In this document: positions 49,135 through 60,969 of the stretch, one piece after another
Layout of the letters: each line of letters starts with the position of its first letter
How positions within the stretch are numbered: the stretch's first letter is position 1
From: Sapria himalayana
Taxonomy: Eukaryota > Streptophyta > Magnoliopsida > Malpighiales > Rafflesiaceae
Direction of reading: 5' to 3'
Length of the DNA: 64,000 nt
Assembly (NCBI GenBank): GCA_029783825.1
Contig: JAREIK010000526.1
Location: 97,781-161,780, forward strand
Notes under the pieces: model-generated
The model's database searches: none
What the model was told of the DNA's origin: nothing
Seen by the model: the letters and a program-made list of their open reading frames with translations, nothing else
Position numbers and translations under genes: made by a program

Positions 49135-52100
49135 AGTCTCTCTTCTTCCACCAGAAAAGCCTGATTCTGCATTTCACCTATTTACTTTTTCCACGTAGCA
49201 GCTTCCATACTACAAGAAGTATTCCTCGGGAATGGCTTACCGTGGAGTGGGCTTAGAATTGACTTCCGCGCGTGGGGGCTCTTTCCCCGGTCCTTTCGGT
49301 TCGAAGGATCCCACTTTTTCCAAGATCTCACTTAATTCACGTATCTTGTTTCAGAGCGCACTTAAAAAGAAAGCTGGGTCCCCCACTTCGCTAGCTCTGT
49401 TACCTCTTCTTAGGCTAGCTATTAGCCAAAGGTTACCGGCAACTCTTTTCCGACTACACAACGTGAACCCTTGCTTGGTCGTGAGATGCATATGAATCAG
49501 AAATCGAAGAACGGGATGCTGGAGGATGGCAATTGGCTTCAAAGTCTGCTCCGCAGGTAATGGAAGCGCTAGGCAAACCTGTAACAGAATACAGGTCGAG
49601 TAGCAGATCCAAAAGAAAAGGACTCAATCCCTGAATCCCATCCTTGGAATAAAATCCAGTTAAGGTTGCAGCTACCATGATTATATAAGGTCAGAGTCAA
49701 TGCCGAAAGGGAAGGAAAGAGATGCTTACGCTATGCGTGGTCAGAGGGCTTTCTATTGATTCGGCGAATGAAAGAGCTAGTTCTGCAGCTAAGTCTACTC
49801 GGCTTATCACCTTTTTTATCTCCTGCCAGGCACCTTCCCAGCGGGTGCTCCCAGGCTTCATGTACAGGGGGACAGGAACTTAGATTAGCTGGTTACTCGC
49901 TACGCCCCTTGCCTACTCGCTTTTTTTCATCCGGCTCAAAACTCCCCTTTTTCGCCTGAAAGTCTTTATTCGTGTTGATCCTATTTGCCTCTTTAGGCCC
50001 AACCTCTTCGCTCCTCTCCTTACAGTCGAGCGGCTATGCTCCGAGGGTGAGGATCAAGGGGGCTACGCTCCTCTCCTTACAGTCGAGTAAGTAAACTCCT
50101 CTCCAAACACAAGCCCTGCTAAGCAACAAGGCTAAGCTAGGGCACAGGAGAACTAAGGGCGGGGGGTTACATAACAGAGATTAGCAAACTCATTCTATTC
50201 CAGGTCGGTGGGTTCAGGGATCTTACCAAAGATCGATCGGATAAGGAAACAAGGCCGTTTAGAGAGGTGGAGAAGAAAGGTGTAGGTAGGCATATCCATG
50301 TTTGGGCACTGAACATGGTGGGTAGAGCGAGGGGGAGGGTTGTACGGTTGAGAAGGGATGGGCACTCCTATTTCTTGATAGCTCACCTGGGCGGCTCGTG
50401 GCGGGAGACGGAGAAAGCACTCCCTATCTCGTCCTCAGTTGCATCTTTGGTAGCAGCATATTGTTGACCTCCATCAGCTATCGCTATCCTATTTCGCCAC
50501 TGATCCCGACACCACTCTAGCCTATCCACGACTCCCGTATAAGTTCATTTCCAGTAGAATATCTTGCTTGCCAAACTATCTCCCCAGTATATCTATCAAT
50601 CATTGGGAAAACATCTCTATCCACGGGTACTAACGTTTATCCATTGGAAGGCGTAACATAGTCCATGTGAGCTAGGGGGGATGATCACAAAACTGTAGAG
50701 TTTGGGGGCATAATAACTATGGCACCCTTTTCTGTCAGGCTCATTCCCTGTAGCTCCATGACGGTTTATTCAAAAAGAATAGGTTAGATTCATAAGTAAG
50801 TTCCCTTTGCTGTAGGTGCAGGTGGAGATGAATCACGACTTTCACTCAACCATTGGTATGGACGGACTCTAATGGTATACTCGTACACCCGCCATACCGG
50901 AACATCGGCCAGTAATCATTTTTAAGTTCCGGTTGAATCGATCCAGAACCCTTCTGAGCGATACCAATCGATAGCGTATGGAAAGGGCTTTGCTCCGTTG
51001 GTATAGTAGGTAGTTCCTGATCTTCGACCACCCTTTGCTCTACTATCAACCACCGGAATGGTTATTTTGCCTGCCCCGCTTTCCTTTCCCACGGCAAGAT
51101 CTCGTTCGCCAAGTTCGAACTCCCACTTTATCATTGATTATGGCTATGGCTCTCTTCGATGCTAGCAACCGCGTTTGACCATTTTCCGCTTCTTTCCATT
51201 TCCTTACATTCTAGCTGAATGAGAGAACCTTTACTTAGAGAGGGGCAGTGGTACCACGCTCTTCCGTTTTCCCCTATGCATCCTGACTAAGGTCTCACAA
51301 ACATGCACTTCCCTTATGCATCCAGCTGCTTCACTAATGTGAATAGGTTATACAGAAGGGTGGGTTGGTTATATACTCTTATGCGCGTTCCTTCTTCGAA
51401 CCTTTTGGTATGTATTGCCCCCTAACTATAGATCAGATCCACCGGACGAGAAACTCAATTCCGCATTGTGTCGGACTTATCCACCAAGGGATTCGTGGAA
51501 TTTATGTGGATTGCATTGGGGGAAATCTACCAAAGCTAGGCAGATAGATAGACTCCGTTCCCGCTGCTAAGGAAGAGCAAGAAAGAACATTCTTGTTTTT
51601 TAATCAGTGCCCCCTTTTGGGTATGCAGGTACTAAGAGTCCTCTCACTACCAACCAGCAGATCTGGCTGGGTCTTACCGGTATCAATAAACAACTAAATG
51701 GAAACAGCAACTAACTATGGCTCTTGGCCCAGACAACGTCCTAGGCGTAGGGGAGATCGGAACAAAAGGGAACGCCTAGACGACTTTTTGATTCCTGGGC
51801 TGCAGGAAGTAGATCGAGAGGTCGTTCCGCCCCTTGTCCCCGAAGATGGGTAAGATGTTCTCAAAACAGGTTGCTCCAATCTGACCTAGCTGGCGAGTGA
51901 TCCCAGTTCGCGGCAGAGAACAAGACAGCAAGCGAGCGTACCTTTGTTCGCTTCTTCTCAACCAAGCACGGAAGTGTCAGGATAACTGTTGGTCGGTGGC
52001 TACCTAAGGAAACTCTGATTCGATCCACCCCCCGGCTGGGAGGCATTTACCTCATCCCGATCACAAGGAGAGGTTCACCATGATGGGGGTCCTTTTTTTC

Positions 52101-52639
52101 CCTTCAGGAAAGAAGGAAATGCATATGGGACCCTCCTTTTTCCTTTTTTTTCGGCATGCTATTCAGATTTACGGATTTGCAGGGGGCGCCCTACTTAGTT
52201 TCTAAAGCATTTTTCCTTTTTATGAAGTAGTCTATTAGTGGTGCGAAGCGGCTTTGCCCCTTTTCCTTTTAAGTAGAGGAGCGAAAGGTTATACCTTCGA
52301 AAGTCAGCGAACAACGGTTCTTCTATGTAGGTATGGCGTTCCACCTTGACTCTCATGACGTTGAGCTAAGTGACGTCGTAACCTTTGCGTAGCATAGTAG
52401 AATGAAGGCTACAGCACCGATGCTCTCTTATCTATTAGCCTAAGCTGTCTTCGCTAACTTGCTCGCCTATTATACTACACCCTACTCATGACTAATGTCT
52501 TGTCTTGTATAGTAGTGCCTTTTCCTTTTTGAATAAAACATTCTCCTTATCTTTCATAAGTCAAGTAGGCGAACCTATAGGTCCTTAGTAGCATGGACAA
52601 AGACAAAGAAAAGAATAACTCAAAGACAGCGAATCTTTA
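49135..52639. other. Intergenic sequence with no recognised gene
   Basis: Contains the long-form GC-rich repeat at 50041-50060, with CTCCTCTCCTTACAGTCGAG on both sides of it (near 50011 and 50069). Frames such as 50922-51134 minus (YTNGAKPFPYAIDWYRSEG) and 50267-50467 plus look protein-like over short spans, but I cannot assign them. Confidence 0.45.
50011..50087 (+). repeat. Long-form GC-rich repeat with flanking direct repeats
   Basis: CTCCTCTCCTTACAGTCGAG occurs just before and just after CCGAGGGTGAGGATCAAGGG (50041-50060), giving a compact A-B-A arrangement. At 60950-61000 the order B then a variant of A (CTCCTTTCCGTCGAG) is repeated. Confidence 0.75.
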
Positions 52640-52903
52640 TTTAGATTAGATAAGAGAGGCCAGCTTGACAAGCTACCCTTCTTCTTGATCTGATGTGCGA
52701 ATAGAAACATCTTTTTTGAGGATCGATCCCGGCCCCGAAAAGTGACCGACCAGGGCCATCTTGATGAATGAAAGAAAAGGGTTGATGAGCCCTAGCCCTT
52801 GTCAGCCCACACCTGTGTAGAGTAGATCGTTCAACACCTGCGGCACAAACCCATTTTGACCTCTTGGTCCTAGTCTCATAGGTGGCCGAACGGCCGCCCC
52901 CTA
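52640..52903 (-). other. nad1: 5' half of the trans-spliced nad1 intron 1 (group II)
   Basis: Directly downstream of nad1 exon 1 on the minus strand comes a GC-rich folded region, starting GGGGGCGGCCGTTCGGCC and running through GTGTGGGCTGACAAGGGC to a GGCCCTGGTCGGTCAC segment, in the style of domain I of plant mitochondrial group II introns. In angiosperms nad1 exon 1 lies alone and is joined to exon 2 by trans-splicing, and no exon 2 is seen nearby, which fits. The far end of the half intron is set arbitrarily. The exact 5' splice base is inferred from exon length and not seen as a clear GUGYG. Confidence 0.6.
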
Positions 52904-53281
52904 ATTACTAGACTGACCTGCTATAATAATTCCATAAACACCTAGCAAAGATATGGCAAACAAATAAAGTAGCCCTATGTTCGGATCTGACAAGACCATA
53001 CCATAATCAAAAGGTACAACAGCCCGAGTGACCAGACTTAACATAAATGTAGCCACTGGAGCCATTCTAAAAATGGATAAATTTGCACTACTTGGTGAAA
53101 GAGGTTTTTTTATAATCAATTTCAAACCATCTGCTAAAGGTTGTAACAATCCGAATGATCCCACTACATCAGGCCCCTTTCGACGTTGCACAAAAGCCAT
53201 TACTTTACGTTGAGTTAGCACCAAAAAGGCTACTCCTAGTAGAAGTGGTAGAATTATTCCAAGTATTTCAGCTATGTACGT
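52904..53281 (-). CDS. nad1: nad1 exon 1 (NADH dehydrogenase subunit 1), divergent
   Basis: NAD1 is a membrane subunit of respiratory complex I at the quinone site. The frame from ACG (53281-53279, edited to AUG in plants) reads [20 protein letters not shown], then [69 protein letters not shown] and [13 protein letters not shown], where homology ends at the known exon 1 boundary. It is 126 codons against the usual 129: three codons (Val-Pro-Ala, after TYIA) are missing in frame. Other oddities compared with the angiosperm protein as I recall it: AERK is TQRK, KEP is KKP, and the Trp of AGWSSN is Gln. Some differences (Pro in LSDP, Arg in TRAV) may be edited away. No stop is present. Either a fast-evolving functional exon or a decaying copy. 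Confidence 0.9.
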
Positions 53282-56200
53282 TTTATATTCACTTAACTCA
53301 GGATCTGGCCTGGTCGAGTCGACCCAATCATGATATTGATGGATGGGACCTTTTCTCGAAAAACGAGGGATCCAGAGAAGAGTTGAAGATGGATCGAATC
53401 CTGTTACGTTACTTCGAATTGAATCTGAGCCCGCTTAACTTGCTTTCTTTACTGCATAAGGGCATAAGCGAAGTCCATCTCTTTACTTCGATGAACTAGT
53501 GGCTGAGAGTAAGCAATCTCCCCCTCTTTCCCCCAAAAAGAGTCTGGGCTAAGAGCGAATCTCCCAGCTTGGAATCTATCAGCAAACACAGACTTCCCGA
53601 CAGAGATAGCCTTTGACGGGGCAGTGATCATGTGGTCAGTTTTATCCGTGCTTGTGCTATTCGGTGAAGGGTAGCTCAATCTTTCCATGTCAGGTGATAT
53701 CTTTCTCCTTTACATATCAAAGATTCTGTTAACATTGCAGATGGCGCTCTCTTACATCTTTCACACTGTGGGTCTATGTCTTCATCCCGGATTATTCATG
53801 ATATATTCTCTTTTCCTCCGCTGATGAAAAACTGACTTTCTTTCAGTCACCTTGCAGCTAACCATCTTCGTGTCATCTTTTATTCTTCCGAGTGTCTTAT
53901 CCAGGATCAGCGCACGGATAAGGCTTTCTTACTCCCGGAAACACTTCCCTACTATTCGGCCCCGCATCCTTATTTTACTCATGGCGCTTCTTAGCCAAAT
54001 AAGTACGTTTTCACTTCTAGATACATAATCTTGTCTTTTGTTTTTTCATTATATAGCAACAAGCTCAGAAGGGCGAAAAGTCGTCTGTAAAGTCTCATCC
54101 CATGCTGCCTGGGTACGAAAGAACTAGGTGTTAATTCCATGGGTGGGCCCCGCTATCTTTAAAGAAAGGGTTTCAAGGCTAGGGGGACTGCCCTAAGACT
54201 ACGACTCTTTCATTCTAGCAGAAGTTGGCACAACACAAAACAAAAGAAGAGGATTCTAAGCCCTCGCTTATCGACAAAAAAAAGCTTCACCTTAACGTTT
54301 TGATATGAAATGAAGAATCCCTCCCAGAACGAAGCCTCCGGAACACGGAACGGGGCCAGTCTCCTGCTTCAAGAACGACTATCTCCCCCAGCTCCAACTA
54401 ATCGATTTGAAAATAGAAGGAAGAGTTCGTTTGAATTGAAAGAAAGCACTCATGGACCTTAGCAAAGGCACTTAACAGCTCACGGTCAAAGCTGTCTAGA
54501 AGACAATGGAGTATACAGATGGCAAGGTCAAAGCAAAGGAAGACAACAACGGATGACTGATCTCCTTCTTCTTAGAAGCATCAAATCTTCCGATCTCTTT
54601 GTAAGAACATGAGCCACAGGAAAGCTTGAGTCAAGCAGTACTTAACTGAGGGCTTCTCCCTCACTTCTTTTTATCCTGTTACCCCTAGCCTGGTTTTTCT
54701 CATCTTAAGCCTTGAGCTAGAACAAAAGATTCGTGAGCAAGAGCTTCTTTCAAAGCTAATTCAAGAACAGCCATCTTCCGGGATCAGAAAAGGCTAGGCA
54801 ACTAGGCTATGAAAGCAGTGAGAACTCTTCTCAACTCCTAAACCTAAGGCAGCCTTTCTCCCTTTTTTTCTTTCTCTTAATCTTAAATAATAGAGTCATC
54901 CAAGAATGTCTACTCTTATCTTTGCAATTTGGCTATGAAAACCGCCCAAGGCTAGATGAGCTAAGGCCGGGGGATTTCTCTCTAAATAAAAGAATAACGG
55001 AAGAAAGAAAGAGATATGCGAAATAAACCAAGACAATCAAAAGGTAATCCCACATACTGAGTCTCGGAAGTAAGAGCGGACATGCAAAGTATAAAGGCTC
55101 ACGGGCTCTAGTTGAATCAGAGCTTACTCTAGGTCACCCAACCTATCCCGTGTGGGTGCCCCCTAGCTCAAAATCGGCTATCCCTACTACTTCCCCCTTG
55201 CTCTAACCTACCGAACCTCCTAAAGTAGAAGAGGCGACACGCTGAACATACTATGTCCGGAGATGTGAGAGTGTTGAATATGCTCTATTGTTCACACCTT
55301 GGTGCTCGGGGGTAAATCAGAGCCTGTTGGATGTTCTTGCTTATGGCCACGGCAAAAGCCAAAAGAAAAAGAAAGAATCCTACGAATCAGTCAAACAATT
55401 TGAATAGAAATTATGAACAGGCCCTTACACTCTATCTTTGGTAAGAATCTCTGGTGAGGTTAGCTAGTGATTGATGCCCTTCCTTCGTGCTCCATACCCA
55501 TTGATCACATCAGTCAGTGGCTCCCTCCATAGAGTATGGTGAATATGAGTGTACTTTTACATCCACTATTCCGGACTTATAGATAGTAGTTCCCCTCCCA
55601 AGTATGATATTAAATAGGAAGGAATATAGTCAAGGCTTTGGCCTACTCTAAAAAAAGTAAATTGCTAATCCTACCTTGGTATATCAAATGGTATATAAAA
55701 AATCGTCTACTGTACGACTACTCTTTTGCCTCCAGGATCTGATCAGCAAGATGTGAATGAGGGGCATAGCGGCTTGATGGATCCGTTTTAGATTAAGAAT
55801 ACGAAGTTATTGGCGGAAAAGCTACTAGTCTTGGACTGAAAGAACTCGTAATTCAATCTTTCTAGGTTCGATAGGACAATCCCACTGAGAATGCTTTATT
55901 TAATAGCCTAATTAGCCATAGAGGGGACTACTCCAAGGATAATAAGGCCACTCAACCAGAGGCAGAGAAGCGGAATGGCAAGAAGCAGAGGAAAAACAGA
56001 AGGAAGGTTTATTCGAAGGATCTCCCTTATCCCTTAAAGAAAGCTGGCACACACGGAAAGATAAAAGGATTTAACATTAGTACTGGATTATTGATCCCCC
56101 GATTGAATAGGACGGACGAAGTCAAAGACGAAGAAACACAAAAGGCCAATTAACAAAGCGAGAGTCGGGATCTATTCTCTTCAGACGGGGAGGGCTCTTC

Positions 56201-56614
56201 CAGCAATCTTTCCAGCTAGAATCAGGAGCAGACTCAGTCGCTTCCTTCTTTATTCGCCCCAAATGTTTTCTTTATCGCTATGCTTTACTTCATGTCAAAT
56301 AGCTGTTATCCTGACTTCATCCGCTAGAAGAAGACTTGTCAATAAGAAGCTTAACTTGAGATAATAGCTGCAAGACTCACATCTTAGCTTTCATGTCACG
56401 GAAAAGAAAGAAGAATAGCTTAATTAGCATTAGCTTCCCATTCATCTTATGCAGCAGCAGCAAATAACATGAAGCGAAAAGCCTTCTTCCACACGCTTAC
56501 CTTACCCTCGGACATCCTGTTAGTGATCCAGCCTGAGTGCAATCCCTTCTTGAACAACCGATTCAAGCTTATTCTATAGATGATAAAAAGGCCAAAGACC
56601 CTATTGGGCATTAA
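53282..56614. other. nad1 upstream region and intergenic sequence, no further gene recognised
   Basis: The first few hundred bases should include the nad1 5' leader; I see no clear CRTAAGAGA-type promoter on the minus strand. The rest has short open frames only (53155-53499 plus and 53449-53688 minus overlap the leader). GCTTGAGTCAAGCAGTAC near 54625 also occurs near 44210. Confidence 0.5.
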
Positions 56615-56986
56615 CTACCTATTCCTATTGATTAACCCTCCTCGGATAGTTTCACTTCCTTTTCCTTTAGCTGCTCCGGTATCGGGGAAATCCATTCGGA
56701 CATATTCCAGATTCTCTAGAGGAAGCGCTACTTGCCTGAGGAATAGCGGTATTCCGTAGTCTTGGAATTCTATTGTCCTTTTTTCCATAGCTACGGATTC
56801 TACCTGAAACCCTTCCACAATTTGGATTGCATCACTTCTTCTAGCGGCCTCTTCTGGGGCATCCATTTCATATCCATTTCTTGCAACAACAGGGCATTCT
56901 GGGCATTCATTGTCCAACCTCTTCTTCGTAAAGACCAGCACGAGATGGCGAATGTAAGAAAGTAAAAAAGTCAAGCGGGTCGGCAT
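56615..56986 (-). CDS. Unrecognised ORF of 123 codons spanning the repeat B boundary
   Basis: The N-terminal about 43 residues (through NECPECPVVARNGYEMD) are encoded inside the left end of repeat copy B; the remaining 80 (EEAARRSDAIQIVEGFQVES, EFQDYGIPLFLRQ, LENLEYVRMDFPD) are unique sequence. In copy A the same beginning runs into a different continuation that soon stops. The unique part has the balanced, charged composition of a real protein, but I do not recognise it. The start codon choice is uncertain. Confidence 0.35.
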   Translation of the reverse strand: MPTRLTFLLSYIRHLVLVFTKKRLDNECPECPVVARNGYEMDAPEEAARRSDAIQIVEGFQVESVAMEKRTIEFQDYGIPLFLRQVALPLENLEYVRMDFPDTGAAKGKGSETIRGGLINRNR

Positions 56987-59439
56987 CTATCTGCAGTAGG
57001 AGTAGGACGTAGTACATAATATGGTCTTCTAAATCGATCTATATGCTTTTCCTATTGTGATACCTTTTCTTTTTATAGTTCATTTATTTCATATACTTCT
57101 CTTTCATCGGGGAAGAGTCAAGTTTCTGTTAATGAGGAAGGGGCCTGTCCATAGTCGTGAGAGTTTTCCTAATCCTTTTCTAACTGAGCTAGCTCGTGGC
57201 TTGGTCTTCAGTGACATGATATTCCCCGGTCTCATAGGTTACTTTTATTCCTATTGACTTACTCGCATGCATTGACGTTGATTAGCTTTATGCTTAGCTA
57301 CATTTTATCTTCTCGATAGCCAGATAGTGAAGAAAGAAGGGCTGTCTCCATCCTTAGTAAGTGCCGAGAACTTGCTATTGAGCTACGGAGACCTGAGCTT
57401 TCTCTCCCACTTTATAGGCGAGTGACTTCGTTCATCTTTTTCCGATTCTCTGTTCGAGTGACCTTGCTTACTTACTTATTGATTATAGAGTCAGGGGCGT
57501 AATGCTTGCTTACGTAACTAGAGACAAGAGACATAAGAGAAGAAAGAATTTGCTGCTTTCACTCCTAAATGCCTAAATGCAGTTGTGATCTTTCCCTGTA
57601 ACTCGATAAATCCTCAGAGAGATGGGATCTCCTCCCAATGTCATGTCCTAACTAGGAAAAAGAGGCTGTCTCAGATCATGGGAGAGTCCTCCGTCTAAAG
57701 AGAAGAGGCGCCGAGATATGAAACAAAGGTATTGTCATGAGCTGGACTCGAACCAGCACTTCTTCCGCTTCGTACTTAACCTCTTTCGAACCTGAATAGA
57801 CCAAGGCAAGACCTAAACTTGCCTTCTCCAAAGGAGAGTCTCAAGCTGGATTCGAAAGGCAAGACCTCTTTCGAACCTGTAACCCGATGACAACTGCATC
57901 TTCCTGTATTCCAAGAGAAGGAAACAACAAAGCCTGATCTTTTTTTCATCGAGATTGCCTTGGCTTGGTGTTGACCCGAGGAGCGGTACCCTGTTAATGA
58001 CTCCGGTGAGATGGAATCAGCCCTTTTGCTTTAGCTGGGCACTTTGGCACTAGGATGTGAGTGAACAAAGAGTCTCTTGTCCCTTGTTAGACTGCTCTGG
58101 CTCGGTACTTTGTCGATTGGGTCTGAGGGTTGTTTGGTCTTCTTTGTACCGTACCCAGGGAAAGTCGAATGAGCTCGGCCAAGGAATCTCAATTGTTTAC
58201 TCGAGGCTGTGAAGTTGGTTCATTCCAGTTCCGTGAAGAGAAAGCCTCGAAGACAAGCGCTTTAGTCAGATATATCTGACCTCCCGCTCACGGAAAATCG
58301 TGTATGTACTCAATGTCTCGCATGCACCTAAGTATTCTCGGTAGATCGGGAAAGCATGTTATTCAGGCCATGCCTCTTTACTCTAGCCAGATGAATAGAT
58401 TAGAAAGGAGTTGAGAAGAGGCGAAGCTTAATGCATAGGCTCGCGTTGGTGCGCAGAGTTTGATCCAGCCTAGCCCTTTTCACTCTAGGTTTTTTTTATT
58501 AGTACGAGATAGTTTCATACCTCTAGGTGCTTTCTCTCCCTTCCCTTCTCCTTTTTTTTCTTTCTATATGAAAATGATTTCTTTTAAAAAGTATAGAGTG
58601 AAACCTGAGAGTGGTAATGCCGGATGGAGGTTAGCTCCTAGCATCAAGACGTGGAACTAACTCGCGTTTGACTCCATTCTCCTTTCCCGTTGACTGGTTC
58701 TCCTAGCGATACCTCCCACTAGGATAGGTTATCATTCCATTTCGTTCTCGGTCTCGATCATCTTTATTATTATGAGTCGATTGCCTATTGATGTAAGGGC
58801 CAGCCCTTAAGCATAACCTATGTCTGTCTAAAGATTCGAAGTAAAAAAAGTCGTATAGCCAGGGCCTGTGCTTTCATTTAAGTATCGGATAGGTGTCCTC
58901 TTTCTTTAGGTTTCATTTTTCTGTTTCCTTTCCTTCTCATAAGGATGGCGGCCAATCCACTTAATATCGGAAAATTGTCTTAAAGCTGCACTAAAATCAG
59001 CCTTTGACGGTAGTTTCCCCCGTCCCGTGGGTATGCCCTAACTTATTTACTAGCCATCTCGACCGGCTTTGCCAGTGTTGTACTGTCTGGACTCACTCCT
59101 CTTATTCAACCTTGAAGTGGAAGCAGGAAGATACTCAATTAATTGGACCAAGTTGCTTAGGAACGTGTTGTGAAGGCGGAATCTAGTTTTCCGTTGAAAG
59201 GAGGACTTCTGGTGTTGCCAAGTTTGAAGGGCTGAATGCTAACGAACCGGGGCTACAGCATTGATCCCGAAGAAGATCTGGGGAAAGGAGTTGATCAACC
59301 ATAAGAATGCCCTTACGACTGAACTTTGCAAGCTACGAGGTCTCTTTTAGCGCACTTGACTTATCTTATTGCGTTTACAAAAATTTCTGAGCATACGTTG
59401 CTAATGGGCAGGTAAATTCTTATCATCCTATCAGAGACC
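56857..59439 (+). repeat. 2.57-kb direct repeat, copy B (partner 19603-22172)
   Basis: Matches copy A from GGGCATCCATTTCATA to CCTATCAGAGACC. It differs by point changes, a GAGACAA-type insertion near 57525 and a replaced patch at about 57847-57885, whose new sequence resembles the CTCTTTCGAACCTG and AAGGCAAGACC found 30-70 bases upstream in the same copy. It contains the T-arm-like element near 57744 and the conserved small frame ending KPESGNAGW (near 58620). Confidence 0.95.
57532..57540 (+). promoter_or_regulatory. Possible promoter motif CATAAGAGA (repeat copy B)
   Basis: Counterpart of 20271-20279; matches the CRTAAGAGA consensus of dicot mitochondrial promoters, with no recognised gene downstream. 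Confidence 0.3.
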
Positions 59440-60949
59440 TAGTTCTGGGATATACGGTAATGTTCATAAGCAATGGGTCTATTTTCCATAGTTCATGCCA
59501 AAGAAATAGAAGTGACTGAAAGGAGTTGGAAACAACTTCAAGTTAGGTTTTCATAGTTCATAAATGCACTTGATAGGGATGAGGCATAACCAAAACTGAC
59601 TTAGGTCAAACTTGAAGGGGTTGTCCAACTTGAAATTCCATGACAGAAGGTCGCTTCTTAACAAAGGGCACCTCAAAGGCTGTCAAATCAAATAAGGAAG
59701 AAAAGGCCTAATTTAACAACTTCCCAAACACAGCTGCCATGAGACGACATTGAGACGCAACGTGCCAACGGTAAGTTGCAGCCTTAAGGTCGAAAGAATA
59801 AAAAGTCATGCTGCCTTTAAGCCGGTCAATAGGACCCTATTTATTAAAGGTTCCGTCCATCTTCCATCTCTTGAGGACAGACATCGCCCAGTTATGGACT
59901 GTACGAAGGACGATCTAATGACCAATGGCAAAGATATGCCTCTTTCTCGCTCCCTCACAACTCTGACCAAGCCTTCCCATAAGTAACCGCCAACACAAAA
60001 AACAAAGTACACTGAACACAAACCTAATCGAATCGAAGTGAAAGTGAAAAGAGCATTTCCTTCGAAAGGTAGGAGCTCAAATCCAGCTCAGTTGGGGTAG
60101 CCCAGGTTGGTAGGTTCAGAAGGGGAAAGGCTTTTCTGGCAGGGCAGATGGATACATAGAGATAGATCTACACATCTATGCGCATTGGAATAGCTACAGG
60201 AGGGTTTGATCGGGATAAGTAGGCCATGATCTCTAGTGCCTGGACCTCGCTTGCTCAAAAGAAAGTAGTTGGCCTTTACTCAGTGAACCGGTCTCACTCC
60301 GCCTATTTTTTGCCACGCACGAAAATTGTTTAAGGCACCAGCTGCCCTTTCATTACTTGGGCATGTAGGTTAGCCTAAAAAAGCTCAATGCTATGCTGCT
60401 ACCCCGTTCCTGTCGAGTATGATACTTCAGGGCATGCATGGTTATACGGAAATGCTTCCTATGATGGGTTTAGGTAACTAAATTATATAAGGAGAAGGGG
60501 GTGAATCACCTTAAGCGGCGGGCTATATTTATTATCCTGCCAGCTGTTAAATAGTAGTTCAGTATCATAATAAAAAAAGATCTAGCTATGGACAAGAATA
60601 TGGAGTCACAGATAGAATCCGTAAGGCAATAGGGCTTGGAACTACAGCAATTTGATCAGCTGGCTAGCTAAAGTCTAGGAGATTGAAAAAGGAAATGGAT
60701 TGCCTTCTTTCCTAATGAAGTTAAAGGAGACAGGGACTACTAACCTGCCTACTTGCTTGTCTTAAGCATACCAAGAAAGGGAACTTCTACGCCATCTGGA
60801 TGGGGAAGGAAACTCTAAGGGCTTTCCCCCTTTTTCTTTTTAAATTCAAGAGGCTCACTGAATGGATAAAGTAATCTCACTCTATTTTCTTTACTTTACT
60901 TATTTTATATTTACTTTTTCTGTCTTGCCGGTCGAGCTTTTTTTTTCTT

Positions 60950-60969
60950 CCGAGGGTGAGGATCAAGGG
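60950..60969 (+). repeat. Long-form GC-rich dispersed repeat (CCGAGGGTGAGGATCAAGGG)
   Basis: Third copy of the 20-bp block, followed at about 60980-61000 by a variant of the CTCCTCTCCTTACAGTCGAG block seen at 50069. Confidence 0.8.
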
